A stretch of DNA of 64,000 nucleotides, taken from an uncultured Rikenellaceae bacterium (lineage in GTDB: Bacteria > Bacteroidota > Bacteroidia > Bacteroidales > Rikenellaceae). The notes beneath the pieces are model-generated. The model searched no databases and was not told the origin of the DNA. It saw nothing but the letters and a program-made list of their open reading frames with translations. The stretch spans positions 1-64,000 of the forward strand of contig CAMQVY010000003.1 in the NCBI GenBank assembly GCA_947038405.1. Direction: 5' to 3'. This document shows, one piece after another, positions 7,485-17,057 of this stretch (within the stretch, counting starts at the first letter, position 1; the number at the start of each line of letters is the position of its first letter). The position numbers were made by a program, and so were the translations under genes.

Positions 7485-8048
7485 TTACTTTTTATTATAC
7501 GTGTTCATTGCTCTCTCAACTCCAATAGTTGATACGTCTAGTATCACTTGGTTTGCGATTTTTATCCTATCGTTTATGGTCTCAAGCTCTTCTTTGGACC
7601 ATTTGCCTAGAACGTAGTCAATCTGCATCCCTTTTGGAAAATCTCCTCCTACACCGAATCTCATTCTTGCATAGTTATTATGCCCTAAGATCTCATTTAT
7701 GTTCTTCAATCCATTATGACCACCATCACTCCCTTTCTTACGGATTCTGATTGCGCCAAATGGAATTGCAATATCATCGACAACAACAAACATATTCTCA
7801 ATAGATATTTTTTCCTGTTTTAGCCAGTAGTTAACAGCCTTACCACTAAGATTCATATACGTCGACGGCTTTAGTAAAATAAGAGTGCGTCCCTTATGTT
7901 TTACCTCTGCAATATCTCCGTAACGTGAGGTTTTAAACGAAGTATTGGACGACTCTGCAAGAGCGTCCAATACTTTGAATCCTATATTGTGGCGGGTTTC
8001 GGCATATTCAGCACCGATATTCCCCAATCCTACAATTAGATATTTCAC
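7485..8048 (-). CDS. pth: Peptidyl-tRNA hydrolase
   Basis: 187-aa cytosolic esterase that releases tRNA from peptidyl-tRNAs dropped by ribosomes. Visible motifs are YLIVGLGNIGAEYAETRHNIGF with the catalytic His of the family, STYMNLSGKAV, VVVDDIAIPFGAIRIRKKGSDGGHNGLKN with the conserved Asp and His, and RFGVGGDFP. Length is standard. It sits 6 nt downstream of the L25 gene and just upstream of the S4 gene, a common Bacteroidetes order. Confidence 0.95.
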   Translation of the reverse strand: MKYLIVGLGNIGAEYAETRHNIGFKVLDALAESSNTSFKTSRYGDIAEVKHKGRTLILLKPSTYMNLSGKAVNYWLKQEKISIENMFVVVDDIAIPFGAIRIRKKGSDGGHNGLKNINEILGHNNYARMRFGVGGDFPKGMQIDYVLGKWSKEELETINDRIKIANQVILDVSTIGVERAMNTYNKK

Positions 8049-8054
8049 TTACTA

Positions 8055-8642
8055 CTATTTTTTATCAGCAGCAGCGGCAGCAGCAGCAGCTCCACGAGCA
8101 GCACGTGTCATTCTAACTGCACATACAGCTGTAGTTGCAGGTGTAAGTAGAGTTATATTCTCAAAAGAAAGATCTCCTACGAAGATAGACTTACCAAGGT
8201 TAAGGTCAGTTACATCTACTAGTAACTCATCAGGAAGGTTGTCAATAGTTGCACTAACTCTGATTTTACGCTTACTTAGAGATAATTTACCTCCCATTTT
8301 AACACCTTCAGGATTTCCCTCTAGTCTTACTGGAATGTCAATAGTTACAGGTTTTCCTTCAACTACGTGGAAGAAGTCAATGTGAAGAATTTCCTCTTTA
8401 ACTGGGTGGTATTGAACTTCACGCATAACACCATACTCCATTTGACCTTCGATATTAATCTCAACGATATATGCGTTAGGTGTGTAAATAAGAGTCTTAA
8501 TCTCTTTTACGTTTAGAGAGAAGTGAACTGTCTCACCTTTTCCATAAATAGTACATGGTACTGAACCCTCACGGCGAATTAGTTTTGCTCCTTTTTTACC
8601 GAAATCGTCACGTTTTGTTGCGTTTACTTGAAATCTTTCCAT
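8055..8642 (-). CDS. rplY: 50S ribosomal protein L25/Ctc
   Basis: 195-aa long-type L25 (Ctc family), which binds 5S rRNA in the large subunit. I chose ATG 8642 (MERFQVNATKRDDFGKKGAK), since L25 proteins begin at this domain; an ATG at 8684 would add 14 residues. The N-terminal 5S-binding domain holds LIRREGSVPCTIYGKGE. The C-terminal TL5-like beta domain spans about residues 90-180 (HIDFFHVVEGKPVTIDIPVRLEGNPEGV). The protein ends in a short alanine tract and DKK, an odd low-complexity tail. It heads the rplY-pth-S4 operon. Confidence 0.93.
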   Translation of the reverse strand: MERFQVNATKRDDFGKKGAKLIRREGSVPCTIYGKGETVHFSLNVKEIKTLIYTPNAYIVEINIEGQMEYGVMREVQYHPVKEEILHIDFFHVVEGKPVTIDIPVRLEGNPEGVKMGGKLSLSKRKIRVSATIDNLPDELLVDVTDLNLGKSIFVGDLSFENITLLTPATTAVCAVRMTRAARGAAAAAAAADKK

Positions 8643-8730
8643 CTGTTTTTTTAATTTTTTTAATGTGTATAAAACCTTGGGCATTACTCAGATATAGTTA
8701 TTACACTAATCCCCATAGTTGCTTGCGCCG

Positions 8731-8738
8731 CAAATTTA
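8731..8738 (-). promoter_or_regulatory. -7 box of the rplY operon
   Basis: The minus strand reads TAAATTTG, a Bacteroidetes -7 box about 90 nt before the L25 start. The -33 box is not clear. Confidence 0.4.
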
Positions 8739-8867
8739 AGAATAATTTATGGAATTACGAAAATTTTAGTGCGTTTCTTGTTTTTTTATTCTAATATTGA
8801 TGTTCATCAATGAAATAAAAATATTTAAAACTCCATATAAACTTATTGGTGAGTATCGTGCATAAAA

Positions 8868-8894
8868 AAGGGGCTGATATATAATCAGCCCCTT
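8868..8894 (-). terminator. Terminator of the amino-sugar operon
   Basis: AAGGGGCTGAT and ATCAGCCCCTT form a perfect 11-bp stem around a 5-nt loop, followed by a T-tract on the minus strand. It lies about 30 nt after the stop codon of the deaminase/deacetylase gene. Confidence 0.85.
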
Positions 8895-8925
8895 AATTCG
8901 TTACTATGTGTTAGAAAAGAACTAC

Positions 8926-10866
8926 TTAGAATGGTAACTCTACAAATACTTCCATCGCTTGGTACTCAGCCATTCCTAGCTTGTCGTACAAACGTGCAGT
9001 ATTTTGTGTTCTCTCTTCAGCTCTCTGCCAAAACTCTCTTGTATCACTTCCTGGGAATGGAACAATATCCTTCTGAGAAAGGTGACGGTAGATAGCGTGA
9101 CGCTTCTTAATCATCTCATCTGGACTAATTGGAACAGCCATATCAACCATTCCTAGATCCCACTCTTGCCAAGCTCCACGGTATAACCAAATGTGGCACT
9201 CTTCAATCCAACTCTCACCTCTAAGTTGCTCGATTGCCTCTAAAACAGCCTCCGTACAAACTCTATGTGTTCCATGTGGATCTGTCAAGTCTCCAGCTAG
9301 ATAGATTTGATGTGGCTTATTAGTCTGTAATAACGCCTTAATAATATCAATATCTGCCTGGCTTACCTCTCCTTTTTTGATACCACCTGTTTCATAGAAT
9401 GGTAAGTTAAGGAAATGAGCATTTGTTCTATCGTTTAGACCTAAAGTTCTACAACCTGCTCTCGCTTCTGCTCTTCTAATAGATCCTTTGATATTCAATA
9501 ATGCACGTGGTTGTGGCTCTCCTGCTTTCTGGCTCTTGATAATCTCTTCAACCTCTGCATATTTGTCTCCAAAACCTAACTCACGAGAAGTATCAATACT
9601 TTGAAGTACAACATCATCGTGTACTGCAACGTTTCCTGAAGTCTCATAAGCAACGTGTACATCATGTCCCTGCTGTATAAGTCTATGGAATGTTCCTCCC
9701 ATAGAGATTACATCATCGTCAGGATGTGGTGAAAATATTGTTACACGCTTAGGGAATGGCTCAGAAGATACTGGACGTGTAGTGTCTATAGATCCTGGTT
9801 TTCCACCTGGCCATCCTGTAATTGTGTGCTGAAGCTCATTGAAAACTTTGATGTTGATATAGTCATATGTACCAACTGCCTCTAATAGCTCACCTAAAGA
9901 GTTTTCCGCATAGTTATCATGCGTAAGCTTCAAAATAGGCTTGTCAGTAATACCACATAACCAAACTACAGCTTTTCTAATAAATTTAGGAGTCCAAACA
10001 CATGGTCCAACTAACCAAGGAGCTTGCTCTCTAGTTAATAGGCTTGCTGCATTCTCATCAATAAACACCTCTACATTTGAGTGGTTCTGAAGTAGTGTTG
10101 CAGGTATTTGATCTGTAATATCTCCCTCGACAATCTTCTGGATAATGCTCGCTTTGTGCTCGCCCCATGCCATGATGATAGCCTTCTTAGACTTTAGTAT
10201 AGTAGACAATCCCATCGTAATAGCCATCGATGGAGTTGTGTTGTATCCAAAGAACATATCAGCTAAAGACTTTCTTGAATTGTATGATAATTTAACCAAA
10301 CGAGTCTTTGAGTTAGCATGTGAGCCAATCTCATTGAAACCAACTTGTCCCTCTTCGCCTATACCAACAATCATTAAGTCGATAACAACTCCCTCTGCGT
10401 AAGATTCACAGTAACTAGAGATCTCATCTAAGTTCTTAGTTGTGTCTGGAATAAATACATTCTCACGAATAATGTCTATATGGTTAATAAACTCTTCGTG
10501 TATAAGAAAGTTACGACTCTGTTTTTCTGTTGGTTTAATTGGATATAGTTCGTCCAATGAGTAGATAGATACTCTCTTGAAACTTACGTCTCCAGCTTCG
10601 TATCTTTTAACCAACTCTTTGTATAATCTAATAGGTGTGCGACCAGTAGATAGACCTAAAACATAAGTCTTCTCACTATCGTCACTCGCCATTTGTGAAT
10701 TTACAAACTCATTAATTTCATTTGTAATTTTATCCGCAATACACTTGACAGCTTCCTCTTCATCTGAAAATATATTTGTATCGATTCTTTCGTTACGATG
10801 CAAGATGTCTTTTGGTAAACCCTCAATTATTAAACCTCCATCACGAGGTAATGCACACTTAGCCAT
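8926..10866 (-). CDS. nagB: Glucosamine-6-phosphate deaminase-like / PIG-L deacetylase fusion
   Basis: 646-aa fusion. Residues about 30-285 form a NagB-like domain with GLSTGRTPIRLYKEL (residues 71-85) and SLDEL holding the conserved Asp. Residues about 370-640 form a PIG-L/LmbE deacetylase domain with the zinc motif SPHPDDD at 379-385 and DPHGTHRVC. Such fusions are common in Bacteroidetes and would join deacetylation of GlcNAc-6-P to deamination into fructose 6-phosphate. The odd point is EEGQVGFNE at 171-179: E. coli NagB has DGH with catalytic Asp141 and His143, here Glu and Gln. The deaminase half may have altered chemistry. It is the last gene of an operon with a transporter and an APH-family kinase. 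Confidence 0.85.
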   Translation of the reverse strand: MAKCALPRDGGLIIEGLPKDILHRNERIDTNIFSDEEEAVKCIADKITNEINEFVNSQMASDDSEKTYVLGLSTGRTPIRLYKELVKRYEAGDVSFKRVSIYSLDELYPIKPTEKQSRNFLIHEEFINHIDIIRENVFIPDTTKNLDEISSYCESYAEGVVIDLMIVGIGEEGQVGFNEIGSHANSKTRLVKLSYNSRKSLADMFFGYNTTPSMAITMGLSTILKSKKAIIMAWGEHKASIIQKIVEGDITDQIPATLLQNHSNVEVFIDENAASLLTREQAPWLVGPCVWTPKFIRKAVVWLCGITDKPILKLTHDNYAENSLGELLEAVGTYDYINIKVFNELQHTITGWPGGKPGSIDTTRPVSSEPFPKRVTIFSPHPDDDVISMGGTFHRLIQQGHDVHVAYETSGNVAVHDDVVLQSIDTSRELGFGDKYAEVEEIIKSQKAGEPQPRALLNIKGSIRRAEARAGCRTLGLNDRTNAHFLNLPFYETGGIKKGEVSQADIDIIKALLQTNKPHQIYLAGDLTDPHGTHRVCTEAVLEAIEQLRGESWIEECHIWLYRGAWQEWDLGMVDMAVPISPDEMIKKRHAIYRHLSQKDIVPFPGSDTREFWQRAEERTQNTARLYDKLGMAEYQAMEVFVELPF

Positions 10867-10868
10867 AA

Positions 10869-12080
10869 TTATTTAGTTCTTATTTTGTGTCCGTAAAGAC
10901 CGTAAAGTAAAATCATTGCAAAACATGGAAGACAAATCCAGTATGCTTGTTGCATAGTGAAACTATCTTTCAAAAATCCAAAAATAATTGGAATAACAGC
11001 ACCTCCAGCAATAGCCATTACAAGTAGAGAAGATCCTTGTTTTGTAAACTTACCAAGATCTACCATTGCAAGAGGCCATAGAGCTGGCCACATTAATGAA
11101 CAACCTAATGCCATTGCACCAACAGCCCAGATAGAAGTCTCTACAGGTAGCATAACGATAGCAATCGATCCGATAATTCCGATGAAAGAGCAAATTACTA
11201 ATGCCTTAGATTGGCTAAGATATTTAGGGATGAAGATAATTCCGCAGATATAACCTAATACTAAACCAATACTTGGTACCCATCCATAATCAGAAGCATT
11301 AGCTAGTCCTATTGTTGATGCGTAATCAACAGCAGTTCCAAGTGCTAGTGTCTCAATTCCTACATATACGAATAGTGTTAATGCTCCGAATAGAAGGTGA
11401 GGGAATTGCCAAATTGATGTTTTGTTTGCTGCATAAGCACACTCATCAGCATCGTCAGCATCTTCACCAGCAGCTTTAACCTCTGGAAGTGGAGCTAGAA
11501 GTGATAGTAAACCTAGTACAATAAAGATACCAATAATAATATAGAATGGACTAGAGATATCTGTTACAAGAGTATCTTCGATCTCTTTACCAATCACAAA
11601 TGAAAGGAATAGAGGAGCGATAGGCCAAGCTAATTTGTTACAGATACCCATGATACTCATTCTACGAGCCGCACTTTCGATAGGGCCTAAGATTGTGATG
11701 TATGGGTTAACTGATGCTTGAAGAAAAGCGTTTGCTGTTCCACTAACAAAAGATGCGAATAGGAATAGTTCAAAATTAGCTGCATCTGCAGATACAATAA
11801 ACAGAGCAAATGCTACTGCAAAAATTGCAAATGAAAGAGACATTGTCTTCTTGTATCCAATCTTAGCAATTGTCATAGACGCTGGGTATCCAAATAGGAT
11901 AAATGGAAGGAATGTAGCTCCGTAAAGAAGATAAGTTACTCCCGATGGAAGAGATAATCCCTCTTTTAGTACTGGAACTAAGAATGAGTTAATTCCCAGT
12001 GCGAATCCAATCGCGAAAAATAGTACTCCAACAAACGCTAGAGCTATGCCAATTTTGGCACTTTTTTGATCATTATTCAT
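10869..12080 (-). CDS. MFS sugar transporter (FucP/NagP-like)
   Basis: 403-aa major facilitator protein with about 12 membrane helices. It resembles the FucP/GluP group of H+-coupled sugar importers, of which NagP (GlcNAc) is a member. Visible features are FFAIGFALGINSFLVPVLKEG in helix 1, the intracellular ASMTIAKIGYKKTM loop, SGTANAFLQASVNPYITILGP with the polar helix-4 residues of this group, and an acidic cytoplasmic loop EDADDADECA between the two halves. It lies 2 nt from the downstream nagB fusion and 36 nt from the upstream kinase, so an amino sugar such as GlcNAc is the likely cargo. Confidence 0.85.
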   Translation of the reverse strand: MNNDQKSAKIGIALAFVGVLFFAIGFALGINSFLVPVLKEGLSLPSGVTYLLYGATFLPFILFGYPASMTIAKIGYKKTMSLSFAIFAVAFALFIVSADAANFELFLFASFVSGTANAFLQASVNPYITILGPIESAARRMSIMGICNKLAWPIAPLFLSFVIGKEIEDTLVTDISSPFYIIIGIFIVLGLLSLLAPLPEVKAAGEDADDADECAYAANKTSIWQFPHLLFGALTLFVYVGIETLALGTAVDYASTIGLANASDYGWVPSIGLVLGYICGIIFIPKYLSQSKALVICSFIGIIGSIAIVMLPVETSIWAVGAMALGCSLMWPALWPLAMVDLGKFTKQGSSLLVMAIAGGAVIPIIFGFLKDSFTMQQAYWICLPCFAMILLYGLYGHKIRTK

Positions 12081-12116
12081 TATAATATTTATTAGATTAA
12101 AGTTGTCTGTGATTTA

Positions 12117-13190
12117 CTACTTGTTCATAATATCTTTAACAATCTGAGTCATCTCATCATACTGCTCTTCCATGCTACAAAGTAGTTTGTATTGAGCTTT
12201 TGTACGAACAAGGTTGTGTCCATCAAATTTAGTTTTGTAGTATTTGTCTCCATCGATGTAATCCATCAAGAAACGAAGTACCTGCTCATATGTGATGTAA
12301 AGTCCAGAGAAAGCTAGGTAGTCAATTTCTGATTGAACTAAGCTATCTTTTTTCTCAGATAAGTAACCTTCGATGTATGCTTTGTACATAGCGATGTCCA
12401 TAGAGACATTGTCAAGATTTGCATCATCTTCAGCACCTGTGTTAGTGTATGAACGAAGAGCATCACCAACGTCATTTAATGATGTGCTACTCATTACAGT
12501 ATCCAAGTCAATTGCACACAAAACATCTTTTGTCTCTGCATCAAATAGGATATTGCTAATTTTTGTATCATTGTGAGTTACGTGAGTAGGGATAGTACCA
12601 TTTTCAACTTTACTCCAAAACTCCAACATTTTCTCTCTACGAGACTCAATCCAGCTAATCTCTTCAGCTAAATCTTTAACTCTTCCTGCTGGATCTAGTG
12701 CAATAACTTCATCCCACTGTTGGAATCTCCAACGGATATTATGGAAACCTTTAATTGTCTCAGCTAGAGGCTTGTCAAAATCTGCCAATAGAGATTGGAA
12801 ACGTCCAATACCTACACCACCTTGATAAGCTAAGGCTGTGCTATCTGCGCGTTCGTATGTGATTGTGTTAGGGATAAATGTAAACATTGCCCAGAACTTA
12901 CCATCTTCATCTTTAAAATAAAGAGCACCTTCTTTTGTTCTTGCTAATTTAAATGCCTCTCTAATAGGGTCTTTAGCCTTAGATCTAATATGGTTTGTTA
13001 CCATTTCGATGTTATTCATCATCTCAGGTACATTTGGGAAAATAGTATGATTTTTACATTGTAAAATATAATCAGTACTTTCACCTTCTGTTTTAACCAT
13101 AAATGTATCGTTGATAAAACCCTCTCCAAGAGGCTTAACCGATGCTACTACACCCGCTAAATCAAATTTATCCGTAATTTTTAATTCCAT
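12117..13190 (-). CDS. APH-family sugar kinase (N-acetylhexosamine kinase-like)
   Basis: 357-aa aminoglycoside-phosphotransferase-fold kinase. The Brenner loop HNDTKISN and the metal-binding CAIDLDTV are both present, so it should be active. It opens with GLPLG-loop-like VKPLGEGFINDTF. The family includes N-acetylhexosamine 1-kinase and N-acetylmuramate/GlcNAc kinase AmgK. It is the first gene of the operon with a sugar transporter and the NagB/PIG-L fusion, which points to phosphorylation of GlcNAc or a close relative. NahK and AmgK act at C1, whereas the downstream deaminase would need a 6-phosphate, so the product position is open. Confidence 0.82.
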   Translation of the reverse strand: MELKITDKFDLAGVVASVKPLGEGFINDTFMVKTEGESTDYILQCKNHTIFPNVPEMMNNIEMVTNHIRSKAKDPIREAFKLARTKEGALYFKDEDGKFWAMFTFIPNTITYERADSTALAYQGGVGIGRFQSLLADFDKPLAETIKGFHNIRWRFQQWDEVIALDPAGRVKDLAEEISWIESRREKMLEFWSKVENGTIPTHVTHNDTKISNILFDAETKDVLCAIDLDTVMSSTSLNDVGDALRSYTNTGAEDDANLDNVSMDIAMYKAYIEGYLSEKKDSLVQSEIDYLAFSGLYITYEQVLRFLMDYIDGDKYYKTKFDGHNLVRTKAQYKLLCSMEEQYDEMTQIVKDIMNK

Positions 13191-13635
13191 AGTTAGTTAT
13201 TATTTATATTAGTTATTAGTATTGTACAAATATTCCGCTAAGATAAGCAATATTATTATACAATATAAATTTTAAGTTGTTTTTTTACACTTAAAATACC
13301 ATTTCTTACTTGTGAGACTAATATTGTTATAGGTGCTGTATCGTGTCAAATAGTTGGAGTACAATTTTTTACTATTATTATTACAGGTAGTTTTATATGA
13401 GATTCTGAGGTTGCTTTATTTGTGGATATTTATAGTCTTATATTTGATTTGTTATACTGCGATTGTTTGGTGTTATCTAACTATTAGTTTCGGTATTAGA
13501 TTTATAAATTTCATATAAAATAATCTATATAAAGTCACTAAAATATTTATATCTTTGTGTATCTGCCGTGTTTTAATGTTAAAACCTATTTAATAAAGTG
13601 TATATATTGACTAAAACTACTTAAAATTTGAAATA
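13191..13635. other. Divergent regulatory region without genes
   Basis: This 445-nt stretch separates the amino-sugar operon (leftward) from the DUF5009 acyltransferase (rightward). It is very AT-rich, holds no reading frame of note, and includes TATCTTTG at 13550-13557, a -7 box for the rightward gene. No operator repeat stands out. Confidence 0.45.
13550..13557 (+). promoter_or_regulatory. -7 box of the DUF5009 gene
   Basis: TATCTTTG lies 78 nt before the ATG at 13636 and matches the Bacteroidetes -7 consensus. Confidence 0.45.
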
Positions 13636-14742
13636 ATGACAAAAAAATCAACACGACTATTTTCACTAGATGTATTGCGAGGGATTACAATTGCTGGGAT
13701 GATCTTAGTAAATAACCCTGGAAATTATGGTTCGGTTTTCAAGCCATTGAAACATGCTTCATGGGATGGATTAACCGTAGCAGATCTTATTTTCCCATTT
13801 TTTATGTTTATTATGGGGATATCAATGTTCTTATCGTTGCGTAAGTTTAATTTTGAATTGACAAAAGATAGCTTTTTTAAAGTGATAAAGCGTACAGTAC
13901 TTATTTTCCTTGTCGGTTACGTGCTTAATTGGTTTGAACATGCGTGTTGGGGTAATTATTTTAACTTTGAAAATATTCGTATTCTGGGTGTTATGCAGCG
14001 TCTTGCAATTGCTTATGGGGTAGCCGCAATCATTGGAATGGCATTGAAGGGTAAATATTTGATTTGGGTATCTGGTGCTATTTTGCTATTTTATGCTCTA
14101 CTAATAAAGTTCACTGGAAGTGAAACTGTGAACCTTACTAATATTGTTTCGGCTTTAGATGTCTTTATCTTAGGAGAATCACGTATGTGTACTCAATTCG
14201 CAGTCGAAGGTGGCGTGCTGTTTTTTGATCCAGAGGGGCTTTTAAGCGCACTTGGTAGTATTGCACAAGTTTTACTCGGTGCTTATTGTGGTAAGTTGAT
14301 TATCGAAAGTAAAAAAGATAATCATAAAATTATTGAAAAAATATCAATATTCGGAATCATATTACTATTTATAGGGTTGCTTATGAATTATGGATTCCCA
14401 ATTAATAAATCGTTATGGAGCAGTAGTTTTGTATTAACTACAAGTGGGTTTGCAACTCTATTCCTAGCACTACTAATTTGGATAATTGATGTAAATAATT
14501 ATAAAAAATGGAGTAATCCATTTGAATGTTTTGGTGTTAATCCTCTATATTTATATGTGCAAGCAAGTTTGTTAGCTACTATTTTTAATATGTTTGGAAT
14601 TAAGGACTTAGTCTGTGACGCATGTTTGTTACCATGTTTCGGTGCTTATGGTGCTTCTTTCTTGTGGGCTGTTTTATTTGTTGTACTGAATTGGATTCCA
14701 GGATATATATTGTATCGAAATAAAATTTATATTAAGTTATAG
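13636..14742 (+). CDS. DUF5009 / HGSNAT-like membrane acyltransferase (NagX-like)
   Basis: 368-aa polytopic membrane protein of the family that includes human heparan-alpha-glucosaminide N-acetyltransferase and bacterial NagX. The N-terminus has the family signature FSLDVLRGITIAGMILVNNP, then HASWDGLTVADLIFPFFMF with the conserved His and Asp residues. About ten hydrophobic helices follow. HGSNAT transfers acetyl from cytosolic acetyl-CoA to glucosamine across the membrane. The gene diverges from the amino-sugar salvage operon, which supports action on glucosamine residues taken up or recycled. A second member of the family is encoded at 24710-25846. Confidence 0.82.
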   Translation: MTKKSTRLFSLDVLRGITIAGMILVNNPGNYGSVFKPLKHASWDGLTVADLIFPFFMFIMGISMFLSLRKFNFELTKDSFFKVIKRTVLIFLVGYVLNWFEHACWGNYFNFENIRILGVMQRLAIAYGVAAIIGMALKGKYLIWVSGAILLFYALLIKFTGSETVNLTNIVSALDVFILGESRMCTQFAVEGGVLFFDPEGLLSALGSIAQVLLGAYCGKLIIESKKDNHKIIEKISIFGIILLFIGLLMNYGFPINKSLWSSSFVLTTSGFATLFLALLIWIIDVNNYKKWSNPFECFGVNPLYLYVQASLLATIFNMFGIKDLVCDACLLPCFGAYGASFLWAVLFVVLNWIPGYILYRNKIYIKL

Positions 14743-14777
14743 CTCTATAATAAGGAGGAGTACAAAGTCTCTTTTAA

Positions 14778-14831
14778 GTTGAATTCCCACGTAATACTCT
14801 CCGTAAAGGGAAGTACTACGTGGGAATTTAA
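14778..14831. terminator. Bidirectional terminator
   Basis: ATTCCCACGTA and TACGTGGGAAT pair, with inner AGTA/TACT extending the stem. It lies between two convergent genes and can serve both. Confidence 0.75.
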
Positions 14832-14851
14832 CTGTAATTATATGTGTAAAA

Positions 14852-16888
14852 TTAATCTTCTTTTATATATACTGTAGCACTTCTGGAGGTGTTGTATGTA
14901 TTTATGAAGTGTTTTATTGTTCCATCTTCACATGCCATAGTGTTACTGAAGTGTCTTGTTGTACTCTCTTGTCTTCCTTGTCCTCCAAAGATTGGATTGT
15001 CTGTTGATAGAATCTCGCGATATGTACCTGGACTTGGAACTGGAATAGAATAGTCTAAAAAGCTTTGTGTAGGACTCCAATTGAAAACAAAAACGACATC
15101 TCCTATTGAATAAGCCATAGTTTGATCCCTCTCTTCCATAATCTGATTGTAAGCGTAACCTTTACTTAAAAGATCATATCTCTTGACTAAATCAATCATT
15201 TCATTGTCAAACTTCTGTAAGAAGATATACTTCAACTCTTCATTTTCGATTAAGGACCACTCTCGTCTCGCATACTCATAACTCCAGTCGTTTCCCTCTC
15301 TAGGGAAATCTATCCAATTTGGATGACCAAATTCATTGCCCATGAAATTCATATATCCTTGACCTCCGAGTGTGATTGTGATTAAACGAATCATTTTGTG
15401 AAGAGCCATACCTCGATCTACCTCTATGCTCTCTACATCTTTGTGCATATCGCTATACATAGCACTCTTCATGAGTCTGAATGCAATTGTTTGATCTCCG
15501 ACCATAGCTTGGTCGTGTGACTCTGCGTATGAAATTGTCTTTACGTTGGGAAGTCTATTTGTTAGGATATTCCACATATCCCAAATATTCCAATCTTCGT
15601 CGGGAACCTCTTTTATTAATTGTATCCAAAAATCTGGAATAGCCATACCTAGACGATAATCAAAACCAATACCGCCATCTTCAATAGGGTAGCACATTCC
15701 TGGCATCCCGCTTACATCCTCTGCAATTGTTATTGCATTTGGCTTAAATGAGTGGATTAATTTATTGGCAAGAGTGAGATATAGTATTGAGCTGCGATTT
15801 ATAGTGTCATCAAAATATTTTTCTCGCGAATCAAACTCTGTATGGCCATGATGAGAGTATAGCATTGAGGTTACACCATCAAATCTAAATCCGTCAAAAT
15901 GGAACTCATCGAGCCAATATTTAAGATTAGAGAGTAGGAAGTGTGTTACATCATCTTTTTTATAGTCAAAAAGCATTGAGTCCCAGTATGGTTGGTATCC
16001 ACTATCGCCTTGGGGACTATAGTGGTGGTCTGTGCCATCCAATTTATTTAATCCCTCTTGTAAATTTTTTACATAATGAGCGTGAACAACATCCATAATT
16101 ACAGCAATACCCATTTTATGAGCTGTTTTGATTAGAGTTTTCAGCTCTTCGGGTGTTCCAAATCGAGATGATGGAGCAAAGAAATTAGAGACATGATACC
16201 CAAAGCTGCCATAGTATGGATGCTCTGAAATCGCCATTATCTGTATAGTGTTGTAGCCTAGTTTCTCTATTTTAGGGAGCATATTCAGTGTGAATTCACT
16301 GTAACTTCCAACTCGTGCCTCCTCTTGTGCCATTCCGATGTGACACTCATATACTAGTGGATTCTTAATTGTTGATACGTTGAATTTATCGTCACTCCAG
16401 TTGAATTTATTTTTAGGAAGCCAAATTTGTCCTGTAAAATCTTTTGTGTTATCGTCCTGAACTACTCTTTTAATGTAGGCAGGAATGCGTTCATGCGTGC
16501 CATTATCGCCAACTACTACTATTTTAACTAGTGAGCCATGAGTTAACTTCTCTCCGTATCTTTCATCTGATAAAAATATAGACCATACTCCACTAGCCCC
16601 CTTGCCAAGTGGAACTCCCGGTCTATCCCAGTTGTTGAAGTCACCAAAAAGATAGACCTCTTTTGCTCCAGGAAGCCACTCTCTGTACCATAAACCCTCT
16701 AGGGTTTCATCTCTGTTGAAACCAAAGTATTTGTAACCATTGGCAAAATCAACAATACTGCCACAATTAGACTCTATAGTTTGCATAGTCTGTAAGTATT
16801 GATTGTGTCTGGATATGAGTTCGTCGCTACAAGGTATTAGCCACTCATCTTGTTCTATTATTCGGAGAGTTTGGTCTGTGTTTTTCAT
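14852..16888 (-). CDS. glgB: 1,4-alpha-glucan branching enzyme (GH13)
   Basis: 678-aa branching enzyme that cuts alpha-1,4 glucan and rejoins it by alpha-1,6 bonds to make glycogen branches. An N-terminal CBM48 domain (about residues 60-165, LFGDFNNWDRP) precedes the catalytic barrel. Motifs in order are MDVVHAHYVKN, GFRFDGVTSMLY with the nucleophile Asp, ITIAEDVSG with the acid/base Glu, and SYAESHDQAMVGDQT. GFRFDGVTSMLYSHHG is typical of the eukaryote-type branch of the family. A C-terminal all-beta domain completes it. It is a single-gene unit; no glycogen synthase is nearby. Confidence 0.93.
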   Translation of the reverse strand: MKNTDQTLRIIEQDEWLIPCSDELISRHNQYLQTMQTIESNCGSIVDFANGYKYFGFNRDETLEGLWYREWLPGAKEVYLFGDFNNWDRPGVPLGKGASGVWSIFLSDERYGEKLTHGSLVKIVVVGDNGTHERIPAYIKRVVQDDNTKDFTGQIWLPKNKFNWSDDKFNVSTIKNPLVYECHIGMAQEEARVGSYSEFTLNMLPKIEKLGYNTIQIMAISEHPYYGSFGYHVSNFFAPSSRFGTPEELKTLIKTAHKMGIAVIMDVVHAHYVKNLQEGLNKLDGTDHHYSPQGDSGYQPYWDSMLFDYKKDDVTHFLLSNLKYWLDEFHFDGFRFDGVTSMLYSHHGHTEFDSREKYFDDTINRSSILYLTLANKLIHSFKPNAITIAEDVSGMPGMCYPIEDGGIGFDYRLGMAIPDFWIQLIKEVPDEDWNIWDMWNILTNRLPNVKTISYAESHDQAMVGDQTIAFRLMKSAMYSDMHKDVESIEVDRGMALHKMIRLITITLGGQGYMNFMGNEFGHPNWIDFPREGNDWSYEYARREWSLIENEELKYIFLQKFDNEMIDLVKRYDLLSKGYAYNQIMEERDQTMAYSIGDVVFVFNWSPTQSFLDYSIPVPSPGTYREILSTDNPIFGGQGRQESTTRHFSNTMACEDGTIKHFINTYNTSRSATVYIKED

Positions 16889-17007
16889 AACTTATAAGCT
16901 ATTTATACGGTAGTTTTAGCACCATTGCCACACTGTTGTAAAGCATTTATTATCGAATAAAGTTAGTGAAAAACATAGTAAAAACAAATATTTCGTAAAA
17001 AAATCAT

Positions 17008-17015
17008 TATATTTG
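17008..17015 (+). promoter_or_regulatory. -7 box of the peptide transporter gene
   Basis: TATATTTG lies 42 nt before the ATG at 17058 and fits the Bacteroidetes -7 element; TTTCG near 16991 may be a weak -33 box. Confidence 0.45.
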
Positions 17016-17057
17016 CCATTGTGAAAATTCTTAATTACAAATAAAACTTAAAAAATT

